This document shows, in pieces, positions 44,703 to 54,855 of a stretch of DNA of 64,000 nt. Source of the DNA: Adiantum capillus-veneris (taxonomy: Eukaryota; Streptophyta; Polypodiopsida; Polypodiales; Pteridaceae); NCBI GenBank assembly GCA_014529385.2, contig CM043944.1:179738740-179802739 (forward strand). Reading direction: 5' to 3'. Every line of letters begins with the position of its first letter. The stretch's first letter is position 1. The position numbers and the translations under genes are program-made. The notes below the pieces were generated by a model that was given only the letters and a program-made list of their open reading frames with translations, had not been told where the DNA came from and made no database searches.

Positions 44703-45311
44703 GTGAAATTGATTGTTCCAATCAAGGTAATCACTAGAGCACATGCCAAGAAAAAGAAACACAACTCCTCTGATGATTCGGAAAATATGAAACTTCCCTC
44801 TCAAAGAATCAAAAGGAGTAGAAGCAAAGGATATGAGATGAGAAAACAAAAACAACGGGTAGAAATCAAGGAGAAAACAAAAAATCTATTCCAAGAAAAG
44901 TTAAAAGAAACTGCAAGTGAATTCAAGGAACCAACTGTGAAATATGGAGGATCCATTCTGGTTGATAGAATTTTTGAGTCTATTAATGCGGCCTTGAAAG
45001 TCTACCAAGCAGGACTTAAAGCATGCCAAAACATGGACAACAAATGGAAAAACTATCCTTCTTCAGACATGGAAGCAACTAAACTGGAAGCTTACCAAAA
45101 TTTGATAAGAATCACGCAAGAAATGCTGGAAAAACAAAAACCCAACCTTGAAAGTATCAAAAAACCTGAAGAGATTGTGGTAAGAGACACTAAAGAAAAA
45201 TCAAATGTGGTGGCAGAACCCCACCTTGAAACAAAGGAACCAGAGCTTATAGTGCCTGACAGCGAAGATACCTTAGACGGAATTCCATTCGTAGAGGAAG
45301 ACTGGCCATGA
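44703..45311 (+). CDS. Basic/acidic linker frame downstream of gag
   Basis: 202 codons, highly charged: KKKKHNSSDDSENMKLPSQR, then a helical Lys/Glu-rich part (QRVEIKEKTKNLFQEKLKET) and an acidic end (EDTLDGIPFVEEDWP). It lies between Gag and protease, where an extended spacer is usual in this clade. There is no enzyme motif. A separate product is unlikely. Confidence 0.4.
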   Translation: MKLIVPIKVITRAHAKKKKHNSSDDSENMKLPSQRIKRSRSKGYEMRKQKQRVEIKEKTKNLFQEKLKETASEFKEPTVKYGGSILVDRIFESINAALKVYQAGLKACQNMDNKWKNYPSSDMEATKLEAYQNLIRITQEMLEKQKPNLESIKKPEEIVVRDTKEKSNVVAEPHLETKEPELIVPDSEDTLDGIPFVEEDWP

Positions 45312-46230
45312 CGTTTATGGGAAAAATTGAGAGAGATCAATGGTGGGAGCCTAACCTACCTTTTGATATGAACATGGATGTACAATCCTTGGATGGGGAT
45401 TGCAGATTTGAAGCTTCAAGAATGTCAAAACCATTGACCTTGGAAACATTACCTTCTTACTTGGGAGATAATGAAGATGAATCCATCGTGTGTAAGACCA
45501 CTCAAGTAAAAAGAACTGAACAGACCCTAGAAGTAGACAACATTCATTCAATCATGCCTACACCCATCCAATGCACTCTTACCTTGGAAAAACTGTTAAA
45601 ACTCAGACCATACTTATGGAATGATATACAAAAAACCCTAGAAAAGGTGGGGATAACGGGGTTAATCTCAAAAAAATTGAAAAAATAAAATGGACAACAA
45701 AGAGATTCAATCTGTTTCCCATGAACAAAGTCGGAGAATATTATAAAGGAGAAGAAGAAAACACCCTTCCCATGAAATGTAATGACATTGAAACCATGGG
45801 GATACTGGATAGTGGAGCTGGCATAGCCATAGCCACTAAAGCAGTATGGGAATCCTGGGACAACCAGCCATTAGACAAACTCTAATGAATTGCAGTTGGC
45901 TGACGGACACATTGAGAGACCGTTAGGGCTGCTTGAAAGGTGATAGTCAATTCCTATGGAATTGATCAACACACTTTTGCCATAATAGACTTTGGGAAAA
46001 AAAATCAACTATGAAATTATATTGAAAAGACCTTTCATGCGATAGGTACAACTTATCCAAGATTGGGGAAACAATTATATGTACTTGAAGCAAGTGGGAT
46101 CTATAATAAAAGTCAATCTAAAAGATCACACTTATAGAGAAGTCTTGAAAACACCCATCCAAGAGTTTGATTCAGTCTCTTCGGCTGAAGCTAAAATTCT
46201 ATCCTAGTTAAACAAAGACACCCTATTTGG
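45308..46230 (+). pseudogene. Retropepsin region of the gag-only element
   Basis: 45308-45688 encodes a linker (EKLLKLRPYLWNDIQKTLEK). After a frameshift the text reads NLFPMNKVGEYYKGEEEN, then MGILDSGAGIAIATKAVWES at about 45800, the aspartic protease active-site loop (D-S-G-A). QLADGHIERPLG and RPFMR (the ILGRPF position) follow in broken frames to about 46050. It would cleave Gag. Nothing resembling reverse transcriptase follows. Confidence 0.75.
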
Positions 46231-46858
46231 ATGTGTGGAGCTTCAAAAAATGGAAGCTTGAGACGAGAAGAATGTATCCTAGAAAGGGACTGCACAGACG
46301 AAGCCTATGTACATGAGCCCTTTCCAGAGCATTTGTTTGAGCCATTCGGGTGGACTCAAATTTTAGCGACATTGGATGTACGTGTGAATACGTCTATGTC
46401 TACTCAATTTAGCAATGAGAATGGCTACGACATAATTTCGCCAAATGTTGCTCACATGCATTGAAGCTTTTCACAAGCCAGAGCAAGCAAGAGCACCATG
46501 CATGTCATTCCTTGAGGGCAATAAGGGTCTTTGCTACAACCTAAGCAGCCAACCTTCCAAAGAAGTCCTTTATGGCTTCTACGCCCGATGCATGTTCTTG
46601 CCATCTAACAATATGTTGGCGTTTGAGGAAGCGTTCTATACAGGGTTCTTTACTTGGCGAACAAAGATATTTGGGCCAGTGATTAGCAACCTAACCTCCA
46701 GATTCGTAGGCTACTCAGTCATTGAGCTAAAAAACAGGGTCACCATGCAATTTTTGCAGGTTCCAGACAAAGAAAGAAAGATCAGATATGAAAAATCTTT
46801 ACATGCACTTAAAGATCCTCTTACCAGCCGTCAACCCAAAGATTACTTCAGCCCATAA
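46231..46858 (+). CDS. 3' frames of the gag-only element, function unknown
   Basis: Two overlapping frames, 46231-46464 (ILERDCTDEAYVHEPFPEHL) and 46445-46858 (MSFLEGNKGLCYNLSSQPSK, VLYGFYARCMFLPSNNMLAF, TGFFTWRTKIFGPVISNLTS). They occupy the place where RT-integrase should be, next to the 3' purine tract. I recognise no family. The second frame is free of stops for 137 codons and has varied, protein-like composition, so it may be an additional element gene. Confidence 0.4.
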
Positions 46859-46881
46859 AGCTGTGTCAAGGGACGACACAT

Positions 46882-46897
46882 GCAAGGAGGGGGGGAA
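46882..46897 (+). promoter_or_regulatory. Polypurine tract of the gag-only element
   Basis: GCAAGGAGGGGGGGAA immediately before the 3' LTR start TGTTAGCAGTAAGC. Confidence 0.85.
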
Positions 46898-47797
46898 TGT
46901 TAGCAGTAAGCTAACACGGATACCATTTTTCAGAGGTCTCATTATAAAAACATATATTATTTTGATGAATCAGGAATATTGTAACTCCTATCTTCCATAT
47001 AAATATTGTAATTGATGAGTCGGGGCTACAAGCTTGCAGATTGTATCAACCCGTCTTTAGTTAGAGCTCCCAGATTATTAGTTTTGACCACCAAAAACCT
47101 TGGCTAATGTATAAAAACCAATTTTTGTAAGTTTTGGATAATGAAATACACAACGTGAGCTAATGACGCTCCCTTCTCTCCTTCTTGAACTTCCTACTCC
47201 CTCCCCCTTTTGTCACATTGCAGTCGTGTCTATTGCGTAGCAACCGCATGTAAGAGCTCTACGCATTGACGTAAGTATTTCACAGTATTTTGTAGCTTTC
47301 AGCGTCGTCAACCCGCGGCCTAATCTCATCATAAGTAGGAATTTAAGCTTCAAAATAAAAAACTAAGTATAGGCGGGCTATTGGGGTATCATTGCTAAGC
47401 ATTTAGATGCATTTTGGGTCGAAAACAACCAGATCAAAAATCCACTGTTGTTAATAATCACGATTTTTGTACTTGACCTAAAGTGGGATTTGAGACCATA
47501 AGCATGTGTGCTTAGGTCTAATAAACATATTGTAAAAGATTCATTATCTTTGGATGCCATTTGATGCTGTAACGGATGTGATTTTTTTGCCGATGAGCGA
47601 TTAGCTTTTACTGATTTCAGTCATTTGAGTGTAGCTTGCGTTAGATGCCAGTTATTTGTTGTTTTCTAAGAAATTGACATCCTCTTGTAGCCTCTATGCA
47701 CTAGTCGAGTCAGCTTCATCCCATGGATTGATAATTTATTTGTGGTTCTCGCTATGTCTGCAATAAGATACGAGTGAGGTTAGACACCCGTCCCACA
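46898..47797 (+). repeat. 3' LTR of the gag-only element
   Basis: Starts TGTTAGCAGTAAGCTAACAC and ends CGTCCCACA. GTATAAAAA at 47109-47117 corresponds to the TATA box of the 5' LTR. It shows many substitutions and small indels against 39436-40338, so the insertion is old. Confidence 0.88.
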
Positions 47798-49840
47798 CTG
47801 GGCGTTTTTGGCTCCTTCATTGGCATTTGAAAGTTTTGAGCATGTTTCGGACTTGCTTGCTGTTGCAGCATTTTATGATGCTAGCAACAAAGGCAACAAA
47901 CTCCCCCAACATCCCTTGGCAGCACTCCCTCCCGTTTTCTTTTTAAGACGCCCCAGGCATTCACCACCCCATGCCAAAGCGCCTCCCCCCATGTGCATTT
48001 TTGAGACGCCAGTAACAACTTCCCCTCCCTACCTATCGGTGCGTCACTATTTTGGGCTAGCATTTTAAAATGCTAGCCTATGTGCTCCAATGACAACGAT
48101 AGAGTCCCTCCCCCGTGGCGTTTTGAAGTGCAACAACCGGAGGGTGTCTTGGTGTGGCTGTCACTTGGGTTATTTTGTGGAGCTATGGCACGTTTGCAAG
48201 GTAAAGTGGAAAATTGTGGAGCCACTTGGGAGTTGAAGAGTTGTGGAGTGGCTCAAAAAGGAACAAGGAGATTGGAGCTCAAGAGTGGAGCGGATTGGGA
48301 TTACCAGTGGGGTGGAATTTCTTATAGGAAGTTCGATGCGGCTTGGTGGACTTGTATGGCCCTTGGAGTGCGAGGAGTACCAATTTTGAGATCTTGCAAC
48401 TTCAAAATGGCCTCCCCTTGCTTGAGCGCCCGCGATGACATCTATCAAAGACAACCCAAAGCTATGGATAACGGATCGTCAACCATCCATTTAGCGGCTT
48501 ATGCCAGTAGGAAGAGAATGGGATCTAGGAAGGCCTCTTTCTTTGGCAGTTTAAGGAAGTCAAACCTTTAGTTTTAAGAAAGTAATCAAAGGACAACTTT
48601 TCAATTCAAACAGGCTAAACAAGTAGTTTATTCAAATTCAAAATTTTCCCCGAAAATGGAATTTCTAATCTAGCAGGTAAAACCACATCATGCAACATAT
48701 TGATGGAAAGAGCTCAACGTGTAGATTCGAGATTATGATCTCCGCTCAAATCGGAGATCATTTGTGGGAGTTAAAAAAGGCTGAAAATCATAAAATTATC
48801 CACCTCCTTTTTTTTGGGAAAAGTTCATCCTTTGACCACTCTTACACATCTCTTACACACCCACCATTCTTGCACACATGGTGTACACCTAATTGTCAAA
48901 ATAATAATCACCTCCATAAGCTTATGGAAAATAAAGAGGCCCTCCTACACCCCAACCTCTTCCTAATGCATCGGTAGACTTCTCAAGGAACCCGAAAAAT
49001 TGTTTGTCTTGAGTTTGTGAAGTCATAATAAAATTGAGGATTTAAATAGAGGACATCAGTAAAGGTCATCTATACAAGGATGGAAATACCAATACTTAGT
49101 TAGCTGCCTCGGTACCCATGAGGTACAATCATAGTCATGATTGCGATTGGATGCCTTGTTTGTCTTGAGAGTTTGAAGCCAAAGGCAAAAGTAGGAACTC
49201 ATAGATAGAAAAGGACAAAGGCAAGCTGCACAAAGATTATGGTAATAAAGATTTGACAGAGGAGATCGACATGGCACTCGTGGTGGTGGCCACAGTGGCC
49301 TCCACGTTATATTTCTAGTCAAATGATAGGTGTCACCACTAGCTTCAACCAGTGAGAGGCTTGTGAGTGGCGAAGAGGGGCAGTCCATGCTCCCTATAAT
49401 TAATTTGTACCCTTGTGTTGAAGTTCAAGTTATTGGTGTTTGGACCCGTAGGTCAAAATTCAATGTACATGCATCTAGCAGGGAACCAATCATACATCTA
49501 AAACACTATGGATGGGCTAGCCAATTCATTGTTGTTGGTCAGATTATGGACAGAATGTGTTCCATCAGATCATTATCTTAGAGTTTTATATTTTGGACGT
49601 GATATGTTCAAAGTTCACAAATGGGGATTGTTGGACGTAGTGTGCTCTATAGTTCAAAGTTTCTACAAAGGCAACCAATGCTCAAGATGGCATTACTTTC
49701 AAGTACAAATTTAAGGAGAGCAACACCGAGGTGTATCCAGTTGGTGGCCACTTTCTGGGGTGTCCATGGTAGCTTTCATTGACTTGGTTTCACTATTGAT
49801 GTCCACTATGAGTTGCAGAGAGGGTGTTAAATTCTTGGCA
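47798..49840. other. No gene I can support
   Basis: Contains a 163-codon frame (48080-48571, with LSLGLFCGAMARLQGK and AWWTCMALGVRGVPIL) that has no family signature and a start inside Pro-rich repeat-like DNA. Near 47940-48000 two GAGACGCC/AGACGCC words and a CCCC-rich tract suggest an old LTR or UTR. The rest is AT-rich. Confidence 0.4.
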
Positions 49841-50110
49841 TCCCAAGTGAGCTGTCCAATGTGATCCCATTATTTAGTTTGGCTTTTAGGTATTTATTTT
49901 ACTTATTTGTCAAAGTCTTGGGTAGGGAAATTTATTAGGGTTTCTATATAAAGCAACCCCTTGCCTCCATTGTATACACATTCAGTTATTCATTGCCAAG
50001 GACGTTGATTAATTCAAGAGACTCTCTCTCTCTCTCTCCTTGGTCTTTACGCTTCCACATTGTCTATTTTGACATAACCATGATGGATGCATCGGGTAAT
50101 TATGTGCCTT
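49840..50110 (+). promoter_or_regulatory. LTR-like promoter region
   Basis: TTTCTATATAAAGCAACCCC (TATA at 49945-49953) is followed by CATTGTATACACATTCAGTT and a (CT)n stretch (50020-50038), the layout of the U3-R-U5 part of plant LTRs. No second LTR and no primer site were found. Confidence 0.35.
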
Positions 50111-50344
50111 GAAGCTTGGACCTGCTGAGTGTGCAGATCGGGTGGGATTCTCTACTCAGTGCAATACAAAATAGCTCAACCTATATGGTTCTACTATAAA
50201 AAGAGGTGAGGGTTTCTTTGGCCCCTCACTTAACCTTGATTGCATAGTGTGTGTATGTGAAACAGAGGAGTGAGGGTATTTTCGCTTACTAGGGAGTAAT
50301 GGAGTTAAATGAGCATGTCTCCAACCATATCTCCAAAAAAGATG

Positions 50345-51370
50345 CTATTTGAGCAACAAATTTCCAAAAAGGGTATCTGTGAGTTCAAATGATACACCCA
50401 TTCCTTTCATAAACAGTGTGACCTTCTTACCTTTAGACTCCGACTTCTTAAACTTTGATTCCATGGTGAAAATGTTCAACTTTGATTCAGACTCCTCCAA
50501 ACCCTTCCAAGAAACTTTAAAAGGTGATTTGCTTTTTTCAACTATTGGAGACCCCAACAACAACTTCCTCCGCTTCATTCCACATAATGTTCCCTCTTCC
50601 TTCAACACATCTGTAACCAATGTCTTCAAACCTGTTGCTAATGACGAAATCTTCAGAACATGCTCAGAGATTGTGGCCAAATAAGGCGCCATTCGGCCCA
50701 CTGCCGGTGTTCGACGCCAATCTCTCTTGTCTGTAAGCTGCATCCGATCATACAACACTGTTTCCCAATCAACCGTAATGCCTCTCTCAGCCTGAAACAA
50801 TGGTGCAAAAGCCTCCTTAGACATGTAAATAGTCTTCTATAGAATGCACACCTTCTCCAGATATCAAAACAAATTTGAGGCTCTGATTCCACCCACATTC
50901 CGCACCATATAGAATGCCTTCTTCCCAACCGGATTTCCAAAAATCCCCCTTCATCTTGGAGCTAGTCACCTTCCTCCCCTTAGCCAGCACATGCAAATAT
51001 GGAACTTTAAAAACCTTGGACACCAACCTTGGTGTCAAGCGCACATCCCCTGTAATCACTCCATCACTCTCCTTAATCATGTTCCACTGTTGCTCAGCGA
51101 ACTCGTTCTCTGCTCATGCGTTCCAAGGTAGACATGCAAACTCATAAAGGCCTATGCGCTTGAGCCATACCTGGGTTTCCACCTCATTTGGGTCAAACGT
51201 ACCACCACCATCTCCATACTCCCCTGATCACTCATAGACTCAGCTTCATCACTCTCCACCTCGATGTGATCTTCCTGTTGCCACGACTTAAACAGCTCCT
51301 CCATCTCCATATTCATCGACCTGGTGTGCGGCATTGATTCTGACGCATCGTCCTGCATCCCCGCCATCAG
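50345..51370 (-). pseudogene. Gag-like polyprotein fragment of a minus-strand LTR element
   Basis: Starting at 51367, MAGMQDDASESMPHTRSMNM with an acidic N-terminus; after a shift EQQWNMIKESDGVITGDVRL, TPRLVSKVFKVPYLHVLAKG (51080-50817), and after another shift EAFAPLFQAERGITVDWETV and SEHVLKISSLATGLKTLVTD (50824-50345). The layout (acidic start, then a conserved globular part, then a basic tail) and the upstream primer site and LTR (52007-52990) suggest the first protein of an LTR element. I cannot name the family; it does not show the standard Retrotrans_gag motif. Confidence 0.5.
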
Positions 51371-52006
51371 CTTTCCCTTGATATTTTAAGAAAACATTTC
51401 ACCCTTCTTCTCCGACTTAACAGGCAGTCAATGAACTACGATGTTCGCACACTTGGATGTGATCTCCAACACTTCTCACCACCTTAAGGTCTCCAATGCA
51501 AAAACAAGCACTCAAATCGGCTTTCAAACGACCATTTTAGAGCACTTTTACCATAATCAGCACAATTCCGCCTTTTGTGTTTTCAAGCACATTTTCATGT
51601 CAAAATTTCTCTAGATCAACATCAGATGTCCTACACTACCTAAAGTCCTACTTTGGATGGTTGAATGGTTGTTTTTGCTTTCTGGCAAGCAAACAGCCTC
51701 CTGCTTACCTTTTGTGTTTTTCTTTGCATTTTTTTTTCTTTCAAGTTCTTCACAACCATAAGTCACAACCAAATACACGAACCATAGAACCTAATCTAAA
51801 CACACAACAAAATGATATAACCATACCTCAACCTCATGGTGGACCACCTCGGCGAGACGCAGGCTCCCTGGCTATCCCTCAGTCAAGAGATCCGCTCTCT
51901 GACTTCCCACTAAGAAGGCAAAGGGTGACAACACTCTAGAAAACTCTAGAGGAACACTATACTATCAAACACGAGTGATGCGGTCTACGCTAGTTTAGGT
52001 GCTTCT
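51371..52006. other. Leader between primer site and gag-like frame; no gene
   Basis: On the minus strand this is the expected 5' untranslated leader of the element at 50345-52990. + strand frames here (51577-51939) look like chance. Confidence 0.45.
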
Positions 52007-52024
52007 TCCTCGGCAACGGCACCA
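52007..52024 (-). promoter_or_regulatory. Primer binding site of the minus-strand element
   Basis: On the minus strand TGGTGCCGTTGCCGAGGA, similar to the tRNA-Asp type site at 40340. The LTR edge TGTTAGCGGG begins at 52026. Confidence 0.75.
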
Positions 52025-52025
52025 A

Positions 52026-52990
52026 TGTTAGCGGGTACGCCGCGATGGACGATGGAGCACAGCGAGAACACAGACCAACAAACTGTCAACCGAGGACGTA
52101 GCTGACCCGACTAGGGCATGGAGGCAATCTCTGGGTTGTCAACCCTGAGCTAGACACGAACAACACTCTACAGTCACTAATCCTACCACAACACTACCAT
52201 AAAGCAAAGAAACAGACAACGCATCCTACAAAACACTACAAGCTCGAAACAATCTCAAATCATATCGGAATGACTCGAAATCGGAGGGCAAGACTCACAA
52301 GGACATATCCTATATGGCCAAACACCTAAACCCTCAAAACCATAACTGTAAGACCTCTAATCACTATCGCGATAGACTCAAAACAACAATTTCTACAAAA
52401 ACATCAACACGAAGAGCTTCTGGCCCTGATTCTAATGACTACTTGATCATTCAGAACGGATGTCGTTTGAGGTACTTACGACCAAATATAGCTCGTAGCA
52501 GGTGGGCTCGCGATGTGGTCCTCGGCTTGCATTGCTTGCGTTGACGCGGAGAGCTCCTCGATGCTAACACGCTCCTACTCTCATATCTGCAATGTGATTA
52601 GTGTGTGCGACGGTGTGTGTGCGTGAAGCTCACTACCATGTGCTGCAGAACCCACGACTGTATATTAATTGAGATAACGTAATTTGTTTTTTACAAAGAC
52701 TTAGGTTTTAGCTTATATACAAAGCCTTCAAACCTAATGTCCGGCCAAATGACCTGAATTGTCCTTAGGCTTCTACAAAGCTTAATTACAAGAAACTGAG
52801 TTGGCTTTACTCATTATACAAGCATCTATGGCCAAAATACAAGTGCCGATTTATAATATGAGGTTCCCGTAAACATTACAGAAGTGGCCGTAATGGCTCA
52901 AAATAATAATAACGGGATACTCGATGCTGTCCATGAACTCGTATCTTCATGTTGCAGCATCCATCTTCATCTTCATTACTTCACCATCTT
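52026..52990 (-). repeat. Presumed LTR of the minus-strand element (outer edge uncertain)
   Basis: The inner edge is fixed by the primer site. TATATAAG on the minus strand (52719-52712) is a fitting TATA box. It holds no open frame of note. The outer limit is set where gag-like minus-strand sequence of a different element begins. Confidence 0.5.
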
Positions 52991-54855
52991 CATGTGGAAT
53001 CTTTACATGTTTGAGAAATCTTTAATGGAATCTTTATGGAAACGTTGTTGAAAGGGCTTCCTTTCAACAATAGATAGAGAGAGATTCTATTGTAGAGCCC
53101 GCACGGGTCAAATGGAAAGCCGCAGGCTTCCCCAAGCATAGTGTAAACTCCACCTAGACCAAAGATATGGTATTGCTCATCATCATCCATCTGTAAAGCA
53201 TATGCACACCACCCCTGCTTTGCACCTATAAATTTGTAAGCCAACCATTCCTGTAAAGCTCGATAACACCATCCTTCAAAAAACAGCATGCATGAATCAT
53301 TTTCCCACCCAAAACAAGCCTGTACACCCTACACAGCTTCCGTATCCTGTGTTCCCCAGCCATCGGCTAAAGACTCGTCCATAGTATCCCTGTCTTCAAG
53401 AAAAACAACCTGCAACAATTGGCATAGCGGCGCTTGCATAGCCACTTCATCTGTAGGTGCTTCAAACGTCACTGGATCAGGCACACAACCTTGCATATCC
53501 TGTATCCTCGCCATTGCTTTAGCAATGAAAATCTGCGTCTTGTCATCAACATCGGCCACCGGCTCATCAAATCCCCAATCATCTTCATCAAGAAATTCTT
53601 CTTCAGTCAATATGCCCTGACCATCACAAGGAACGAGAGATGGTTGCCCAACCCCCTGGTCTTTGAAAACTGGCTCTTCACCTGCATCCTGCTATTCTTT
53701 GAGCACCTGCTCTTCTTGCACATGGGCTACTACCATATGATCATACACATAAGAGGGAAACTTTACCTTTACCAGCTCAGGCTCATCAGACTCCATCCCC
53801 TTGCCATAGGATGTGGACTCATATGCTCCATCCTCTTCGCTTGTCTCCCAACTACTCGATCTTGTATATTCATCATCATAGGCATCATATACCGACTGCA
53901 TATCTGCATCTTCATTCGTCCGCTGTTCCACAAAAGCTTGACCATCACCACAGCTTTGGTCACTTTCTTCATCAGCTTTTGAATCCTTGGTATCTGCAAC
54001 CTAATTGCATTCTGCTATGTTTTCATACAAACTTTCCACAAGAACAGGCTTTAACTCTTCAATCCACATCGGAACCTCCATATCTGCTATCGCTCCGGCA
54101 TTTTGGCTCACCGCAATCTGGAGCTTCTCCTCATTGACAAGCTCGTCCACCCTCAATACATGCACATCAAAAACTAGAAATCTCCAAGCAACATAGTCAA
54201 CAGTAGGCCTTACTCAACAGACCTTGCACTTCAAACACTTGGAAACATCGTTGGTTGGACCAACGAATACTTGGCTATCTCCGCAACAACAGGCATAGAA
54301 TCTATTGGCTTCAACACGCCCAACTTCAATTTTCACTTAACCTATCTACTTTTGATCTTTGCCAGATAGACCATGTCTTCATAGGTATCCGCATCGGCTT
54401 CCACGTTGTCTCTAATCCTCGGATGCAAGAACGCCATGAACCTCTAGATCTTGAAAACATATCCACTTTGCAGCTGGGTAGCAGCAGCTAGTTGCTTCCA
54501 AATATCTTCAAACTTGGTTAGAAACACACTGAAGTCTTCAGACACATCTTGCTTTAATGCCTTTAATTGAGAATCCACTTTTCTGCAGTTTAAAGCCTTT
54601 GCTAGAAATCTTTGACAAATCAAGCTCGAATCACCTTCCATGATTGCCGATCAAGAACTTCCAACCCCTCGAACCAAGCTTTGACTTTCCCTCGCATCAC
54701 CAGCGGCACAGCCTTTGCCTTGGCTTCATCGGTCACCATCCACATCGACAACATCCAGAGCTCTACATCTGAGATCCAATATTTAGCATCCTGTTCACCT
54801 GAGAGCACCAACTCAAAATCTGGCACCATATTACTGCACCACGCCATCACTTGAG
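52990..54855 (-). pseudogene. Ty3/gypsy gag fragment, minus strand
   Basis: 54850-54620 reads ISDVELWMLSMWMVTDEAKA, KAVPLVMRGKVKAWFEGLEV then LDRQSWKVI, a Retrotrans_gag core. 54641-54444 continues FLAKALNCRKVDSQLKALKQ and FSVFLTKFEDIWKQLAAATQ, then a stop, then FLHPRIRDNVEADADTYEDM. After about 54100 the text is acidic spacer (53931-53692, 53610-53329: EEEFLDEDDWGFDEPVADVD). 53289-52990 is a Cys/Trp-rich frame (GWCYRALQEWLAYKFIGAKQ) that I do not recognise. Pol motifs are absent. The element seems truncated at the LTR edge near 52990. Confidence 0.65.

Larger units (their letters stand above)
39436..47797 (+). mobile_element. LTR element with gag and protease only (TR-GAG type)
   Basis: LTRs at 39436-40338 and 46898-47797 (about 900 bp each, roughly 80-85% alike) bound an 8.4-kb unit with a tRNA-Asp-like primer site (40340) and a purine tract (46882-46897). 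The interior holds a 2-kb leader with hairpin repeats, gag-type frames with a zinc knuckle, a retropepsin remnant at 45.8 kb and two further frames. No reverse transcriptase, RNase H or integrase motif exists in the 6.5-kb interior. The gag type and the primer suggest the Tat/Athila side of Ty3/gypsy. Flanking bases (TACAA and CTGGG) do not match. Confidence 0.88.

Noticed and set aside
39436-47797. Envelope-like gene making this element a retrovirus-type Athila
   Set aside because: The 3' frames show no signal peptide, membrane segment or coiled coil that would support an envelope call.
48080-48571. 163-codon + frame
   Set aside because: No family motif, no splice or neighbour support, and it is next to LTR debris. 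An antisense frame of 94 codons overlaps it. Kept as unsupported.
53434-53982. 182-codon + frame
   Set aside because: It is the antisense shadow of the acidic gag spacer on the minus strand (53931-53329), rich in Ile/Leu/His because the opposite strand encodes Glu/Asp.
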